A DNA stretch of 64,000 bases from Dactylis glomerata (lineage: Eukaryota; Streptophyta; Magnoliopsida; Poales; Poaceae). The notes under the pieces were generated by a model. It saw only the letters and a program-made list of their open reading frames with translations. It did no database searches and was not told the DNA's origin. Made by a program: the position numbers and the translations under genes. Numbering within the stretch: position 1 is the first letter of the stretch; the number at the start of each line of letters is the position of its first letter. The stretch lies in assembly GCA_007115705.1 (NCBI GenBank), contig QXEO01000431.1, positions 2,170,001 to 2,234,000 of the forward strand, written 5' to 3'. This document shows, in pieces, positions 45,155 to 56,074 of the stretch.

Positions 45155-46270
45155 CCTATATCCTCTCTCTTTTTTCCCACTATAAAGAGTTACAAAATCT
45201 ACGGATGTTTACAATGCTATAAGATGTGCACCTACATAATTCAGTGCTAAAAAGATAAGATCATATGTGCTCTAACAAAAGACAAAACAATAAAATAGTT
45301 ATGAATAACATTGCTATTCAAACATGCACCATCCATTATTTTGTGTCTAGGACACCGTGGTCACATTTTGGCACCATATTTTGTAGGAGTACACTTATAG
45401 CATTGCAGCATCCATGATTTTAAAAAGAAATTATATATTTTTTATAGTGGTAAAAGGGGAGAGATTATAGGGACAAGATCCAAGCGCGTGTGATGAGCGT
45501 TTCCTCAGACTGGGTGGCATAATTACACATGGCATCTCAAGTATTGTTGCATTTAGATTTGTGTAGTTTTCTTTCTAGGAAGAACCTTACACCAATGGGA
45601 AAATGCGTTAAACAAAATTGTTCTTAGTAATATATTTATTTAGTCTTTTACAGATTTACATTGTTAGAATCTGTTATCTGGTTCATTATTTGATATACTA
45701 GAGGATATCGATGTCAACTATCAAGGTCATATTTTTTTACTTTATGATAGAAGCTTTTCGTAACTTGCTTTTTAACATGCGCTTGCTGTGATACTTGACA
45801 AGGAAATGTGATAAATGCCACTGCAAACTAACCATGCTATCATGATAAGGCCAAGTTAATCGTTATATAGCAGAGCCCTGATATCCTGTGCCTGCCTTTA
45901 ATGCTACTATATAAAATTCTAATGGAAGCTAGGCCTTGGATCTTATTGCATTTTTTTCTTTCCGTATTTCAAGAAAGCACCTGGAAAGATTATGTTCATG
46001 ACACAAAGCGGAGCACATAAAAAATGATCCTTTCTAGTGACTTGTTTTATCCAGCTTTTCCATCCTTGAAATTAGGCTTATCAAGAAAATAAGATCAATC
46101 GGCTAAAGTTGGCTTATATTGTTAGCTTAGTTACCTACAACTTAGGTCTTCACAAGATATTCTTTGTGGATGGCTTGACTTCTGGCTTGTGGCTTGTGAC
46201 GTGTGAGGCTTTAGTTTTGACCAGGCGTACGAATGAGTTTGCCAATATAACTTCTACTCCGTAGTACCTA

Positions 46271-46470
46271 TGCCCACTAACCAAACTCATTGGATCAGAC
46301 TAAATTAAGCTGATTAAGCTCTTATGTCATTTGAACAAAGCTTGAATCAGTTTGCAATTTATTCATATTGTGCCCACTAACCAAACTCATTGGATCAGAC
46401 TAAATTAAGCTGATTAAGCTCTTATGCCAGTTGAACAAAGCTTGAATCAGTTTGCAATTTATTCATATTA
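46271..46470. repeat. 100-bp tandem duplication
   Basis: 46271-46370 and 46371-46470 are direct adjacent copies starting TGCCCACTAACCAAACTC. About three differences are visible (GTCATT versus GCCAGT, and the last base). Confidence 0.92.
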
Positions 46471-47797
46471 TGCTCCCTTAGGTGCTTACTCTGGCCTTTC
46501 CAGTAAAGCTGGTCTCAGCGTGATATAGCTATTTTTAGCTTTTTACTGCCCAGAACTTACTTTTTTATTTTACTGACCACTGGTTTATAACCTTAACGAG
46601 GTATACTTGCTAGCACTAGAATATGTTGTCATAAAGATTCTTTCAGAGTTGTGGCCACGTTCCTCTGGACCCCCAGAACCTATATGCATAGTATCCCAGA
46701 GCTATTTTGAAGTATAAATTGGCATTATATGACATGTGCCTGAGAGGCCAAATAAAGGTGAAGTTTTATTATCTGTTCAGGTAGAATAATCCTAGGGCTG
46801 TATGGTTCACCCACCAATATAAACATCCAACTATGCTGCTACTGTGATTTTAATTGACGTTCAGAGAGCAATTTTACTGCTCTTCTACCAAGATTGACCA
46901 AATGATTCTGCTAAAGTAAAGTCATATAGACTGAAATGTCATAGGTCAGCCTTTGTTTGCCTTTCAGCATTGCAAACTATTTGGGCGAAATATTGGAAAA
47001 GAAAATACAGAGTACGCATGTCCCCAATTATGATGGTGATAGGTGCACAGTCTTGGCCTTTTTATAACATAATTTGAGAACATGTATATGTTTTGAGGTT
47101 GGTGTAGCCTTTCAACTGTAGATCTAAAAATAGCTTCCTCCTTTATCTGATGGAAATCATAATTGTTTGACAGGAAATGAAAGGCGGTAAATCGTCGTAA
47201 CGTGTGAGCTCCATCCAGCGCTTGGAAGTTCCATAAGTGCATTGGGGGTGATTACGTGCGCCCTGAGAAGCAGACCATCTGCTCATGTACCGTGGTCATC
47301 CAAGAACCTTATCATCGTTCCTCAGATGATCTTGTGCTTTCTTTCTCTGCCTGTTGTTGTATTAGTTTTGTTTGTGGAGGTGAGTATTTCGGGAGCAAGG
47401 ACTTGCTGGAGCGTCCTTGCCATGCCCTCCATTCTAAAACTATGTGAACGGATGCATGTGCGCCTCCCTGAATCGGCAGCTCTTTTGACCTTGTGGGATC
47501 AGTTATCCCTGTCAAATTTTCTTGTTCTCTGTAGTGTTTTGTGTCACAGAACTCATTGATCCAATCTATCAGATGAACTATATATGTGGTGTAAGCTTGT
47601 ATCTACCTTGTGCTGAACACAATGCTCTAATGGGGAGTAAATCTAGTTTGTTTAGTTTGTATTGCCAAATGATGTATTTCAAGCTACTGATGTATGTTGT
47701 CTAGAGTGGCAGCGTGCTGCCGCACGGGCCGAATTCTCCACTTGGTGAACTTGATCAACACAGTTGCAGCAATGCTGCAGGCTTCTGTTATGACTGG

Positions 47798-48008
47798 GGC
47801 ATTTGAGTACTATTCGTATTTCAGAATTACAATATTTTCGCTATTGCTTGTGAAAAACCAGATGTCCACCGGTATGGATTGAAAAACCATATGTCCACTG
47901 GTACGGATTGAAAACTAGATGCCTCATTTGAGTACTATTCGTATTTCACATTACAGTATTGTTGCTATTGCTTGTGAAAAAACAGATTCTCCAACAGTAC
48001 GGATTGAT
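47798..48008. repeat. direct repeat of about 83 bp, spacing about 128 bp
   Basis: CATTTGAGTACTATTCGTAT through GGTATGGATTGA (47798-47881) recurs at about 47926-48008. A shorter internal copy, CATATGTCCACTGGTACGG, lies between. Confidence 0.75.
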
Positions 48009-48065
48009 ACAAGTTGGATTTAAAATAGGAATAGAAAATCTTTACTGTTAAGGTCAAACATGTGA

Positions 48066-48350
48066 ATGCCTCGCCAAGAAAATCGTAAGTTAATGAGAAA
48101 TCTGCATGCTCAAGAAAACCTTCAATGGATCTGCGTTGGCGACGTCAACGAGATCCTCTTTAGCCATGAGAACCAAGGTGAGGTTCCCACGCATCAAATT
48201 TATAGGGATCATTTCCATGATGCTCTCAACTTTTGTATCCTGAACGATCTAGGTTTTAAGGGTGATGTTTTCACATGGAAGAATAATAATTTTCGGGCGG
48301 AAGGGTATATCCGCAAAACGTCTCGATAAAACAGTTGCGTCTTCCACTTT
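48066..48350 (+). pseudogene. LINE endonuclease fragment
   Basis: The short frame contains LQWICVGDVNEILFSHENQG, LNFCILNDLGFKGDVFTWKN and AEGYIR, motifs of the APE-type endonuclease of plant L1 LINEs. A +1 shift near 48320 continues with RLDKTVA. It covers the back half of the endonuclease domain only; no start, reverse transcriptase or tail is nearby, so it is a truncated relic. Confidence 0.8.
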
Positions 48351-50659
48351 TTTCGAAATGATGTTGCTTGTTTAAAAAAACAAGTGAATGTTGCCACTGG
48401 AACATCAATGCCATCGTGGAACACACACAACGCTTGCATGTGTACATAATTCGGCACTTTTTTTTAGATGCATGATTCAGCACTTAGAATTGTGTATAAA
48501 GTTATATTTGCTGGAAGGGTGATGGAAGCTCTTTTAATTCTATCTTTGACAGATAGAGAGAAGGGAATGACAGTTGCGTAGTAGAACCCCATGTCAAATC
48601 CTGAAAGTAACAGGAAAAAATCGGGTCCTCATTTTATAGAATAAGCAAAATCTACAAAAAAAAATAGAATAAGCGAAATCTACATAAATAGATACTACAA
48701 AATTGGTGAGGAAAGCCCATCTGAGCCCAGCCCATCTCGGACTTGAGCCCAGAAGGCCAGAACTTATCCCCCGACTGTGTCTTCTTCTTCTTCTGTTAGA
48801 AGCGACGCCGCTGTCGCTCGCCCAATTCCCACCGAAATTCGTTCGCTCGAATCCCTAATTAGTCCCATACTGCTTTCGTAAGGTCGGATGAACCGGTTCA
48901 AATATGCGCGAATCCCTCTGCTGATCGCCGGCGGGCGCATTGTAGGGGCTGGATTTCATAACGTGCGCTATGTCCAGTGAGCATCGCCCTTCGCCGGTGC
49001 TTCAGGCATCGACTCGGTAGGCTTCTGGACGCACTCCTGAACCCGGCGGGAGTCACGCGCTGCTGGCGTGCCAGGCAGCAACGGCACCCGTTGCTATATG
49101 GGTGGAATTCGGCTCGGTCCGTGCGCCCACCCCCGGCCACACCACAAACTTTTTTGTCTTTCAACCTCATCGGCTCATCTGGTGCTTTCTCTTCTGTAAA
49201 TCTCAAGATGTTATGTTCTGCTCAAGATACCTCGTGTAGATGGCCAGGTACCTGTAGATTCGCACAACACGGAGAGTAGTGGCCGTCAGCTATGTATGCT
49301 CATCAGGGTTGGGCAAGCTCATTTCACTTGCATCCATTGGGATGAAGATAATATAGATGATTTCCTAACTAATGAGCCTAGGACTGCTGTCTGCTCGGGA
49401 CGCTTTCTCTGTAGTACAATCAGTTTATTGGACAAAAAATGGTATGGTGTTCTTTGTCAAAGTCAATGTGATCACATTATCTTCTTAATTCTACAGAGGC
49501 CACATAACCTGGTTCGTGTTTTCGGTAGCCAATAAAGCTAGACTTACGGACTGCTGTGGCTACGGGATTTCTACGGACATGCGTGGATTGATTCTGTTGG
49601 CTCAACTTGCTTAGAAATCGGAGCTTGTTTTCATTTCGGCCATAGGCGATGTGCCACATACGAGTCCGTAGGAATTTTTTGTAAAACCTGTCCGTAGCTG
49701 TCAAATGCGATGGCAGTTAATCGTCAAGATAGTTCGTCGTTCGTCTCATCTTTCTTTGTTTCTCACCAAATGATGTCACCGTAAGTATATCATACTGTTC
49801 GATTACCCTGTGAAATCAATCTGTGGATTCTGAATGCATCACTAGCTGCTGACCCTTTGCTTAGATGTGCATGTGGAGTTCCAACCATGACGTGTAAACC
49901 AACTTGACGGTTCTTCCAGGGAGCCAGGGAGGTTATGTATGTTTGTTGGTTCGTTTGGGCTTCGTTAGAGATTCCCGACTGCCTATGAAAATTGCTAGTT
50001 TTTTAGAGAAGTTTGATGATTTCCACTTCTGTTTGCTGAAGTGTCAGATTCATCTGAAGGAGCATTTGCTGATATATTCCCTTATTACTTGTTGAAGCCG
50101 ATTATTGCCGTACTTATTCCTGACCGGCGTTTATGTGCTTTGCAGCATATGGGCCTTGATGTTTGCATTAGCAATGTTTTCATGTTGGTGCATGTGATGG
50201 CAAAAGAAAACTGAAAACTAAAGTTAACTTCCCCTTTCAGAGAACAAATGGCTTCAGAGTTTTTTGACATTTCAGTAGCTTATGATTTTATAAATTTTAG
50301 GGAACATCACTTGAGCACTACATGCTGATGATTGTTCGTTTGAAGATCCGACCATATAGTTCCATGGTAAGCAACAAATTACACTACCTAGACATCCTTT
50401 GATTTTGCTGCATCTTATCGATGAAACCTTATATGGCGAGAACGAACTTTTGTGATGCCAAGTCCACTCGTGTTAACTGCTGTGGAATTGTCACAGTCCA
50501 TGTAATCGCAGAAGCACTCAAGAAGTCAAGATGCAGACCTCAAGCTCCGAGAGGACCCTCGCGTTCAATGGCTGATCAACTAGGTTAAGGGTCTTCTAGG
50601 TGTTTCTTTCTTAGGGTGTTAGTTTATTTTCCAATCCACTTGCATTTGTTATTTCCTTC
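48351..50659. other. non-coding or unrecognised region
   Basis: 48,780-49,270 is a GC-richer segment resembling a plant 5' exon or UTR but without a convincing protein. 49,270-50,640 is of mixed composition with several short ORFs, none with a recognisable domain. A decayed or non-coding transcribed unit is possible; I see no proof. Confidence 0.35.
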
Positions 50660-50673
50660 AAAGTCGGCGCACC

Positions 50674-51891
50674 TCGTCCTCATCTCCCGGCGGCGGGGTC
50701 GAATCGGCGATGGAGCCCGGCCGCGTGGTGTGGCGGACCTCCAGCGGTGTCTCGGCTCGACGGCGACGGAGCGGTGGCTGGACTCCGGCCCGGAAGCTTG
50801 CCCCTGCTGCGGCGGCCTGGGGCCCTGGCATGCCCGTCCGGGCGGGCCGGCGGTGCTGAGCCTGCAGCGGCGGGTGGCGTGGCCGCGTCTGGCTGCAGCG
50901 GCGGCCTGGCATCGTGGTGATGCCGGCAGCAGCGGCGCGCTGGGCTGCGGGGCTGAGGCTCCCTGCGACATGGCGGCTTCGGCGGGGAACCGCAGTTGTC
51001 GGTGTGGCGTGGTGAGCTCTTGGCGTGGATGCCTACCTGCTGCTGTTGTTGGGCACCGTCGTGGTGTCGACGGCGGCACAGGATCATGGCGGCGAGTTGG
51101 CGGTCTGGACCTCCTCCGTCCAGCCCGTTGATGGTGGACTGGTTGTCGATGTCTCTTGCCCCGCTGACGCAAGATCCGGCTTGTCTCTCGTCGATGGTGG
51201 CCTAAAGGCGGCTCCTTTCTGTGTGCACTTGTCGGATCTTGGGGTCGGGCGGCAGGGCCGGGGCGAAATCCCTGCGTGGTGCTGACAACGGCGACGTCTG
51301 TGGGCGCCGTCACCTTCTTGAAGGCGTTGTCATGGCCCTGCTCCGTGTCCCACATCGAACACCGGGGGAAACCCTAGATCCTATCTTTGGATCGGGCGGC
51401 GGCGGCACGGCAGTGTCGTTCCTTCCTTGGAGGCGTTGCTTAGGTTGTTCGTGGTATCCTCGGTGCATCAGTTGGAGTTGGTGGTGGCCGCCATCAGAGC
51501 TTGAGCTTCCGGGGCGCAATGTACACCATTGATGGCACTTTTGATCGACGCCTCATCCGGTTTTGGTTCGGTCCCGCCGTTCACTCGCCATCTCTTGGGC
51601 ACTATAGGGTGGGCGGTGCGTTGGCTTGGGTCAGCTTGGAGTCGGAGTTGATCTTCTGAAGCTTCCATCTTTGGTCGTGACGCGGTCTAGAAGCTCGATG
51701 TGTCGCCGCCTCCTCGCCATTCATGGCAGGAGATGGTGCAAGATGAGTCCTTGTCGTTGAGTGTGGTGGGTTGCGTTGTGAGCCGGGTGGTGTCGTGTTT
51801 GTATCGTGTTGCCAGCTTGGCGTTGTACCGGCCGTCTTGGCCTTCTTTTTCTATGAAACAGATACACCTGCCAGGGTTGTATCCTTGAAAA
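50674..51891 (+). mobile_element. LINE-derived composite retroposon with 14-bp TSD
   Basis: The 14-base duplication AAAGTCGGCGCACC flanks the insert at 50660-50673 and 51892-51905. The insert ends in TTGTATCCTTGAAAA. It is GC-rich, without a supported protein. The part around 51,300-51,420 (GGGGGAAACCCTAGATC, then GGATCGGGCGGCGGC) resembles 5' UTRs of grass L1 LINEs, and the end resembles L1 3' tails. It may therefore be an internally deleted, non-autonomous LINE mobilised in trans. Confidence 0.7.
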
Positions 51892-52057
51892 AAAGTCGGC
51901 GCACCGCGCCAGAGCCCGCCAGTCGCCTAGGTTTCTTTCCGTTCAAGTTTATAACACACCATGTAACACCAGCTGTGCATTCCTGTCCTTGCATCTCCGT
52001 TTTTCCGCATGGTTACTTACTTTGGCTACGTTCTTGCTAGGGGCTCACAAATTGCAA

Positions 52058-52290
52058 ATGAAAGTCTTGTCCTGGAATGAAAGAGGTTTCCGAGATGACG
52101 AAAAGAACACAGTAAACTAGCAGACTCAAAAGCAGATTTTATTTGCATACAAGAAACGAAGCTACAAAATATCAATCAATTTAAGGCAGCTAAATTCCTA
52201 CTAGCTATCTACAATGGTATGGTCTTTCAACCATCAGAAGGAGCATCAGCAGGGTGGCTAATTGCATGGAATGAAAAAAGCTCAAGGTCT
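52058..52290 (+). pseudogene. LINE ORF2 endonuclease start, truncated by element B
   Basis: ATG 52058 opens MKVLSWNERGF, the start of a plant L1 endonuclease. A frameshift near 52110 leads to ADFICIQETKLQNINQFK, then AIYNGMVFQPSEGASAG and WLIAWNEK. The catalytic QETK motif is present. The sequence is cut by the LTR of element B at 52304, so only about 75 codons remain. The 1.2 kb retroposon at 50674 sits just upstream. Confidence 0.85.
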
Positions 52291-52303
52291 CTGCCGGAGG
52301 CGC

Positions 52304-53416
52304 TGTCGAGGTATTTTGAGGACAGTAGCCATAGGGATGGCTTATCGGAGGGGATCGTCGGAGAACAGCGACGGTTCCGGCTCGAGATTGGATAGTGACG
52401 ACGCAGCACGTACCCAGGTTCAGGCCCCTCCACGCCGGAGGTAAAACCCCTACTTTCTGACTTAGTCTTTATTCTTAGTACACGGTGGCTTACAGTGCTC
52501 CTTGAGCTGTATTGTCTAGAGGAAGAAGAAGAAGTGTTCGATCCCCCTGCTCTAAGGGTTCAGGCCCCCTTATACGCGGGGGCCTCCGGCTGCCCGGCTG
52601 CCGGCTTCCTCGTGGCTGCGGCCTTGCATGGGTCCCGCTCTTCTCCGTCCCTCTGCCTGGGTGCAGGCTGTTTTATAAAGCATCTTTTCCCCTAGACCGG
52701 CATATCCGGGGTATATGCCCCCGGCTTGCCTCGGATCCTTTCGTGGAGAGGGGGTTTGCTTGGTGCGGTTGGTGGAGGCCGTGCGTGGCTAGTGTCACTC
52801 CGGTCTCCAGCCTCTGTCGCTCTTGTCGGGACCCTGCAACGTTTTCATAAAGCGTTGGTAAAAGGTGTTATATTCTGATCCAAATTCTATAAAGTAGAGG
52901 CCAACTTCTGACGAGCGGAGCGAGGCCCGTCGCCGGGAGGCTTGGGCTCCGTGCCCAACATGGACGCTTGTGGGGGGTGCGGGGGGCGACAGCCCCCCGC
53001 GGTATGGATCGTTGCCACCGTCTATATATACTCCTTGTAAGCCGCCAGCTAGGGTTGATCGCATCATAAGATAGCCCACGGCGTTTGTAAACATACACCC
53101 GATATAGTGAAGTTTTGCTGGCTGGCGCCCGTGGTTTTTACCTCTCTTTGTTGGAGAGGGTTTTCCACGTTAAAATCTTGTGTCTCCGTGCTGTGATTTC
53201 TTTTCGTTCTTCGTTATTGCCTATCGCTTTTATAACAAAAGGTTTCGTCGTCTTCGCCAGCTCGGGCCTTTGGTGGAGAAGATCTCAGCCGGCTGCTGGC
53301 GCAGCCGGCTCCTCGGTCGAAGCCGGCCTCCTCGGCCGGATGTCGCGGCGATCCCTGGGACGTCAGCCGGCAGGTTGCTCTGCCCTTGGCCTGCCCAGTT
53401 AGTCATCTCCACGACA
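52304..53416 (-). repeat. 3' LTR of element B, interrupted by a solo LTR
   Basis: 52304 onward is colinear with 61500-62116 (start TGTCGAGGTATTTTGAGGAC). It ends CACGACA at 53416, next to the polypurine tract. Without the 377-bp insertion it is about 736 bp. Confidence 0.85.
52866..53237 (+). repeat. copia-type solo LTR (372 bp) inside element B's LTR
   Basis: It starts TGTTATATTCTG and ends TTTTATAACA, with TSD AAAGG at 52861-52865 and 53238-53242. It is absent from the equivalent position of the other LTR copy (about 62077), which proves it is an insertion. TATA-like TCTATATATACTCC at about 53023 and a TTTTCCACGTTAAAATCTTG segment are copia-LTR-like. Confidence 0.88.
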
Positions 53417-53427
53417 CTAGCCCCCGA
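53417..53427 (-). promoter_or_regulatory. polypurine tract of element B
   Basis: On the minus strand TTCGGGGGCTAG runs directly into the 3' LTR start TGTCGTGGAG. It is similar to the CTCAGGGGCTAC tract of element A. Confidence 0.75.
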
Positions 53428-53943
53428 AACTGGCAAAGTCTCATGGGACAGCATGGGGCTTCGGCGGGTTCTTTCCCTCGCCGAAGTTATTTTGCATCCG
53501 TCAAAGTCCCAGGGCTTCTTATCTGGCTGGAAAGTTGTCGATCTTGAGGTCAAGTTCCGTGGAGTATCACCGGCCGTCTCGAGATGTGCCGGCTCCCGGA
53601 CCGGACCGGCTTGAGGCTGCTCTACAACCACCAGCTGGCGTCTGACTCTTTGGAATTCAAGCTCTTCGGGACCCGGGCCCGAGCGCCACTTGTCTGCGAA
53701 CCACAGCGATGCGTCCCATCAGTTCCAGGCCCACGATCCTTTGTGGCAACTGCGGCGGTTGCCTTCCCGAGTGCATATGTGGCGCGAAGTGAGAGGGGCA
53801 GTTGCCGAAGCGTTGGGCACAACCGATCCCACTACGCCAGTTCCTCCCTTGCCTCGTTTCTCTTTAAATGCTGGGACTATTCGAGGGCGAAGGCACACTC
53901 CACCTTCTCCTCCTCCGCCGCCTTACTAGAGCACAGTCCGACC

Positions 53944-54576
53944 ATGTCGGCCATCAGAAGCCCTGGCACCGGCGGCGCGGGAGGAGGGGGTGTGCCGGAG
54001 AAGCGCAGGCCCGGCCGCCCCAAAGGAAGCGGGAGGAAAATAGCGACAGCGGCGGTGGCCACTCCTTCATCGGCTTCCCATCGCGGACGGCCGCCGGGCA
54101 GCAAGAACAAGAAAACCCTAGCCACCCTCGCGGCCGCCGCCTCTGGGTCCGTCAGGCCAAGCGCGACAGCTTCTTCGTTGGCCGGCCCGTCGCGGCTTCA
54201 GCCAATGCTGCCGGCGCTCCAGCCGCCGGCGTACGCCTCGGCCGAGGGGTGTACCACCTTCATCGTCCCGGTGCTTGCCGGGGGCGAGGACCGTCTCCGC
54301 TTGCCCTCCCAGTTCATGGAGGCGATGGAGGGTCAGGAGATGGCGTACGCCATCCTGCAGGAGTGCAGCGCTGGCCAGCCCAAGTATTGCGTCGAGGTTT
54401 ACTACGACGGCGAAGGGAAGTGCTACTTCCGCAATGGGTGGCCGAAGTTCTTTGCGGATTATGGCGTGCATGCGGGCTGGTTCCTCCTCTTCACCCGTCG
54501 CAATGGGATACAGGACTTCTTTGTCCGCGTCTTCGACGACACCCTCTGCGCTCGCTCCTTCGCCGCCTGGTCGTGA
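53944..54576 (+). CDS. AT-hook and B3-like accessory protein of element B (antisense ORF)
   Basis: This intact 210-codon ORF on the plus strand, antisense to element B's gag-pol, lies between polypurine tract and integrase. The start is taken at MSAIRSPGTG because the AT-hooks follow closely; the frame is open further upstream to 53584 but that part looks like leader. Residues 20-30 (KRRPGRPKGSG) and 47-56 (RGRPPGSKNK) are AT-hooks. Residues about 104-205 match B3: FIVPV, RLRLPSQFMEAM, YCVEVYYDG, CYFRNGWPKFFADYGV, GWFLLFTRR, DFFVRVFDD. The B3 part is about one third identical by eye to the ORF in element A (5882-6460). A TATA-like TTTAAAT (53863-53869) lies about 80 bases upstream of the ATG. 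Nuclear DNA binding is inferred; the biological role is not known to me. Confidence 0.8.
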   Translation: MSAIRSPGTGGAGGGGVPEKRRPGRPKGSGRKIATAAVATPSSASHRGRPPGSKNKKTLATLAAAASGSVRPSATASSLAGPSRLQPMLPALQPPAYASAEGCTTFIVPVLAGGEDRLRLPSQFMEAMEGQEMAYAILQECSAGQPKYCVEVYYDGEGKCYFRNGWPKFFADYGVHAGWFLLFTRRNGIQDFFVRVFDDTLCARSFAAWS

Positions 54577-56074
54577 AGGCGAGCGTCCCCATCGCCTTCT
54601 TGTCCACGCGGATCTCGTCGACCTCAAGCGCAGACTTCTCCGGGACGAAGTCCCTACGGCGTTTGCGCCATGCCTAGGAAGGCGAGCATCTCCATGACAA
54701 GAGGCGCTAGTATCTTAGGGTAGTGATTTGGGAAGCTTTTGCTCCTCTGGTTGTAACCATCAGACTTCTGCTTAATGAAATTTACTTTTCCGCAAACTTC
54801 ATCTGCTGCGTCTTTCTGTGATTGATTGCCTCGTTTTCATTGAGTACTACTTTGATGACGCTTGCTTCTGCCCTGAGAACAACAATGAGTCTGTAGCTAG
54901 AACTCCATCTCGTGCTCGAGCCATCACTAGCCCTTGGGGTGAGCTTCGCGTGCATCCGTAGGCTGAAGCTAGGGTAACCGACGGCCATCCGAGACGCTTC
55001 TTGGACGAAGGCATCTTGGCAGTCCTGCCCGGCTTGGGCGTTGAGAGTTGCAACTCCTCTGGCCGACTTCAGAAGGCATAGGCGAATGCTGAATCCAATG
55101 CCAGCTTGAGGGAGTGCGGGCAAATGCGACGTCCCATGCCGGCTCGAGCGAGACCGGAGCCGGCATGTTTTCCTTCACGAAGCTTCACGTATAACTTGCC
55201 GCGGCTGAAGGAAAACCACATAACGCTAGTCTCGGCTGCTCTACTCCCGCAAACGCCCTTATAATTTTGTTTTCGAGCTTCTTCCGCTGGTCACGATGCA
55301 GCACCGGCTGGGCGGATAGCCGGTGGCGTATTGGAGCCAGCATGTTTAAGGACCAATTCCCTTTCCCCCTAGCCCCCTAGTTTTGGGGCAGCTGGAGTGA
55401 CAGCTGGGTCGAAACTGACTTATTCGCATGTGAGACCTACATCGCACGAGGCAGCTCTTGCTTTGAACCTCTTTGACATGGCTACCCAGCCTAGGCTCTA
55501 AAGGTTTTCACAGCTGACCGCTTGCTGGCCTGCCTCAGCCCGGTTTCCTCAACCTTTTCCTTTGTCTCCCCACCCTTCGGCCATTCTACCCCCAACCGGC
55601 AGCCTGGTGCCGGTTGGTCTCCCTTAGACCGGCAGCCGAATGTCGGCCTAGGGTGGGAGCGTGCCGCGGGGTGAGAAGTAGTACTTCAGTTTCTTGGATA
55701 CCCGGCTTAAGCCAGCCTGCGTGCGGTCAACACCATCGCCCTCAGAACCTAGTCGAGCGATACATTTAGCGTTTACGTTTCTTCCCAGCGGCTTTCCTAA
55801 GTGTGCGGTCTGCCGGCTCCCACCCAGCCGACTATCCTAAGCCGGGGGGGGGGAGGTTAGGCTCGAGACATGTGCCACACGAAGTACTCATTCGGCTGAC
55901 GGGGGTTCGATTGTTAGGGGCAACCGGCTGTGGCTTGGTGCTCGAAGCCGGCTGCCAGTCAAGTGAATAACGCAGGAAGCAAAATACACAAGGTGTTTTT
56001 CGGGTAGCCGACTGTAACGAGCCGCTCCATCATCCTTTATTCATTGACAAGCATTTGGGGTACAAGCTTTTGCC
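54577..56074. other. non-coding region of element B between accessory ORF and integrase
   Basis: No gene is supported. AATGAAAT near 54775 could serve as a polyadenylation signal for the accessory ORF. Many GCCGGCT/AGCCGGC motifs and a G run (about 55845-55853) occur. ORFs on either strand lack domain signatures. Confidence 0.55.

Larger units (their letters stand above)
43204..48036. other. 3' flank of the TCP gene, mostly unrecognised non-coding sequence
   Basis: A splice-donor-like CCAG|GTGATGAA at about 43241 raises the possibility of a 3' UTR intron. A transcribed-looking stretch at about 47,170-47,700 could be its last exon; this is inference only. The interval contains a SINE (44989-45154), a 100-bp tandem duplication (46271-46470) and a second duplicated block (47798-48008). 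No other protein gene is supported. Confidence 0.4.

Noticed and set aside
49535..49715. Possible MITE with repeated TACGGAC motifs at both sides
   Set aside because: The inverted pairing is too imperfect and no target duplication could be found.
50616..51535. ORFs on both strands (up to 243 codons) in a GC-rich block
   Set aside because: They lie in or across the boundaries of the 14-bp-TSD retroposon and show no domain; judged to be chance frames in GC-rich sequence.
53584..53943. Upstream 120-codon extension of the element B accessory ORF
   Set aside because: It is open in frame but has no AT-hook or B3 features, overlaps a likely TATA box and leader, and has no counterpart in element A.
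53868..54677. 269-codon frame overlapping the element B accessory ORF
   Set aside because: A shadow frame of the AT-hook/B3 coding sequence with low-complexity Arg/Leu composition.
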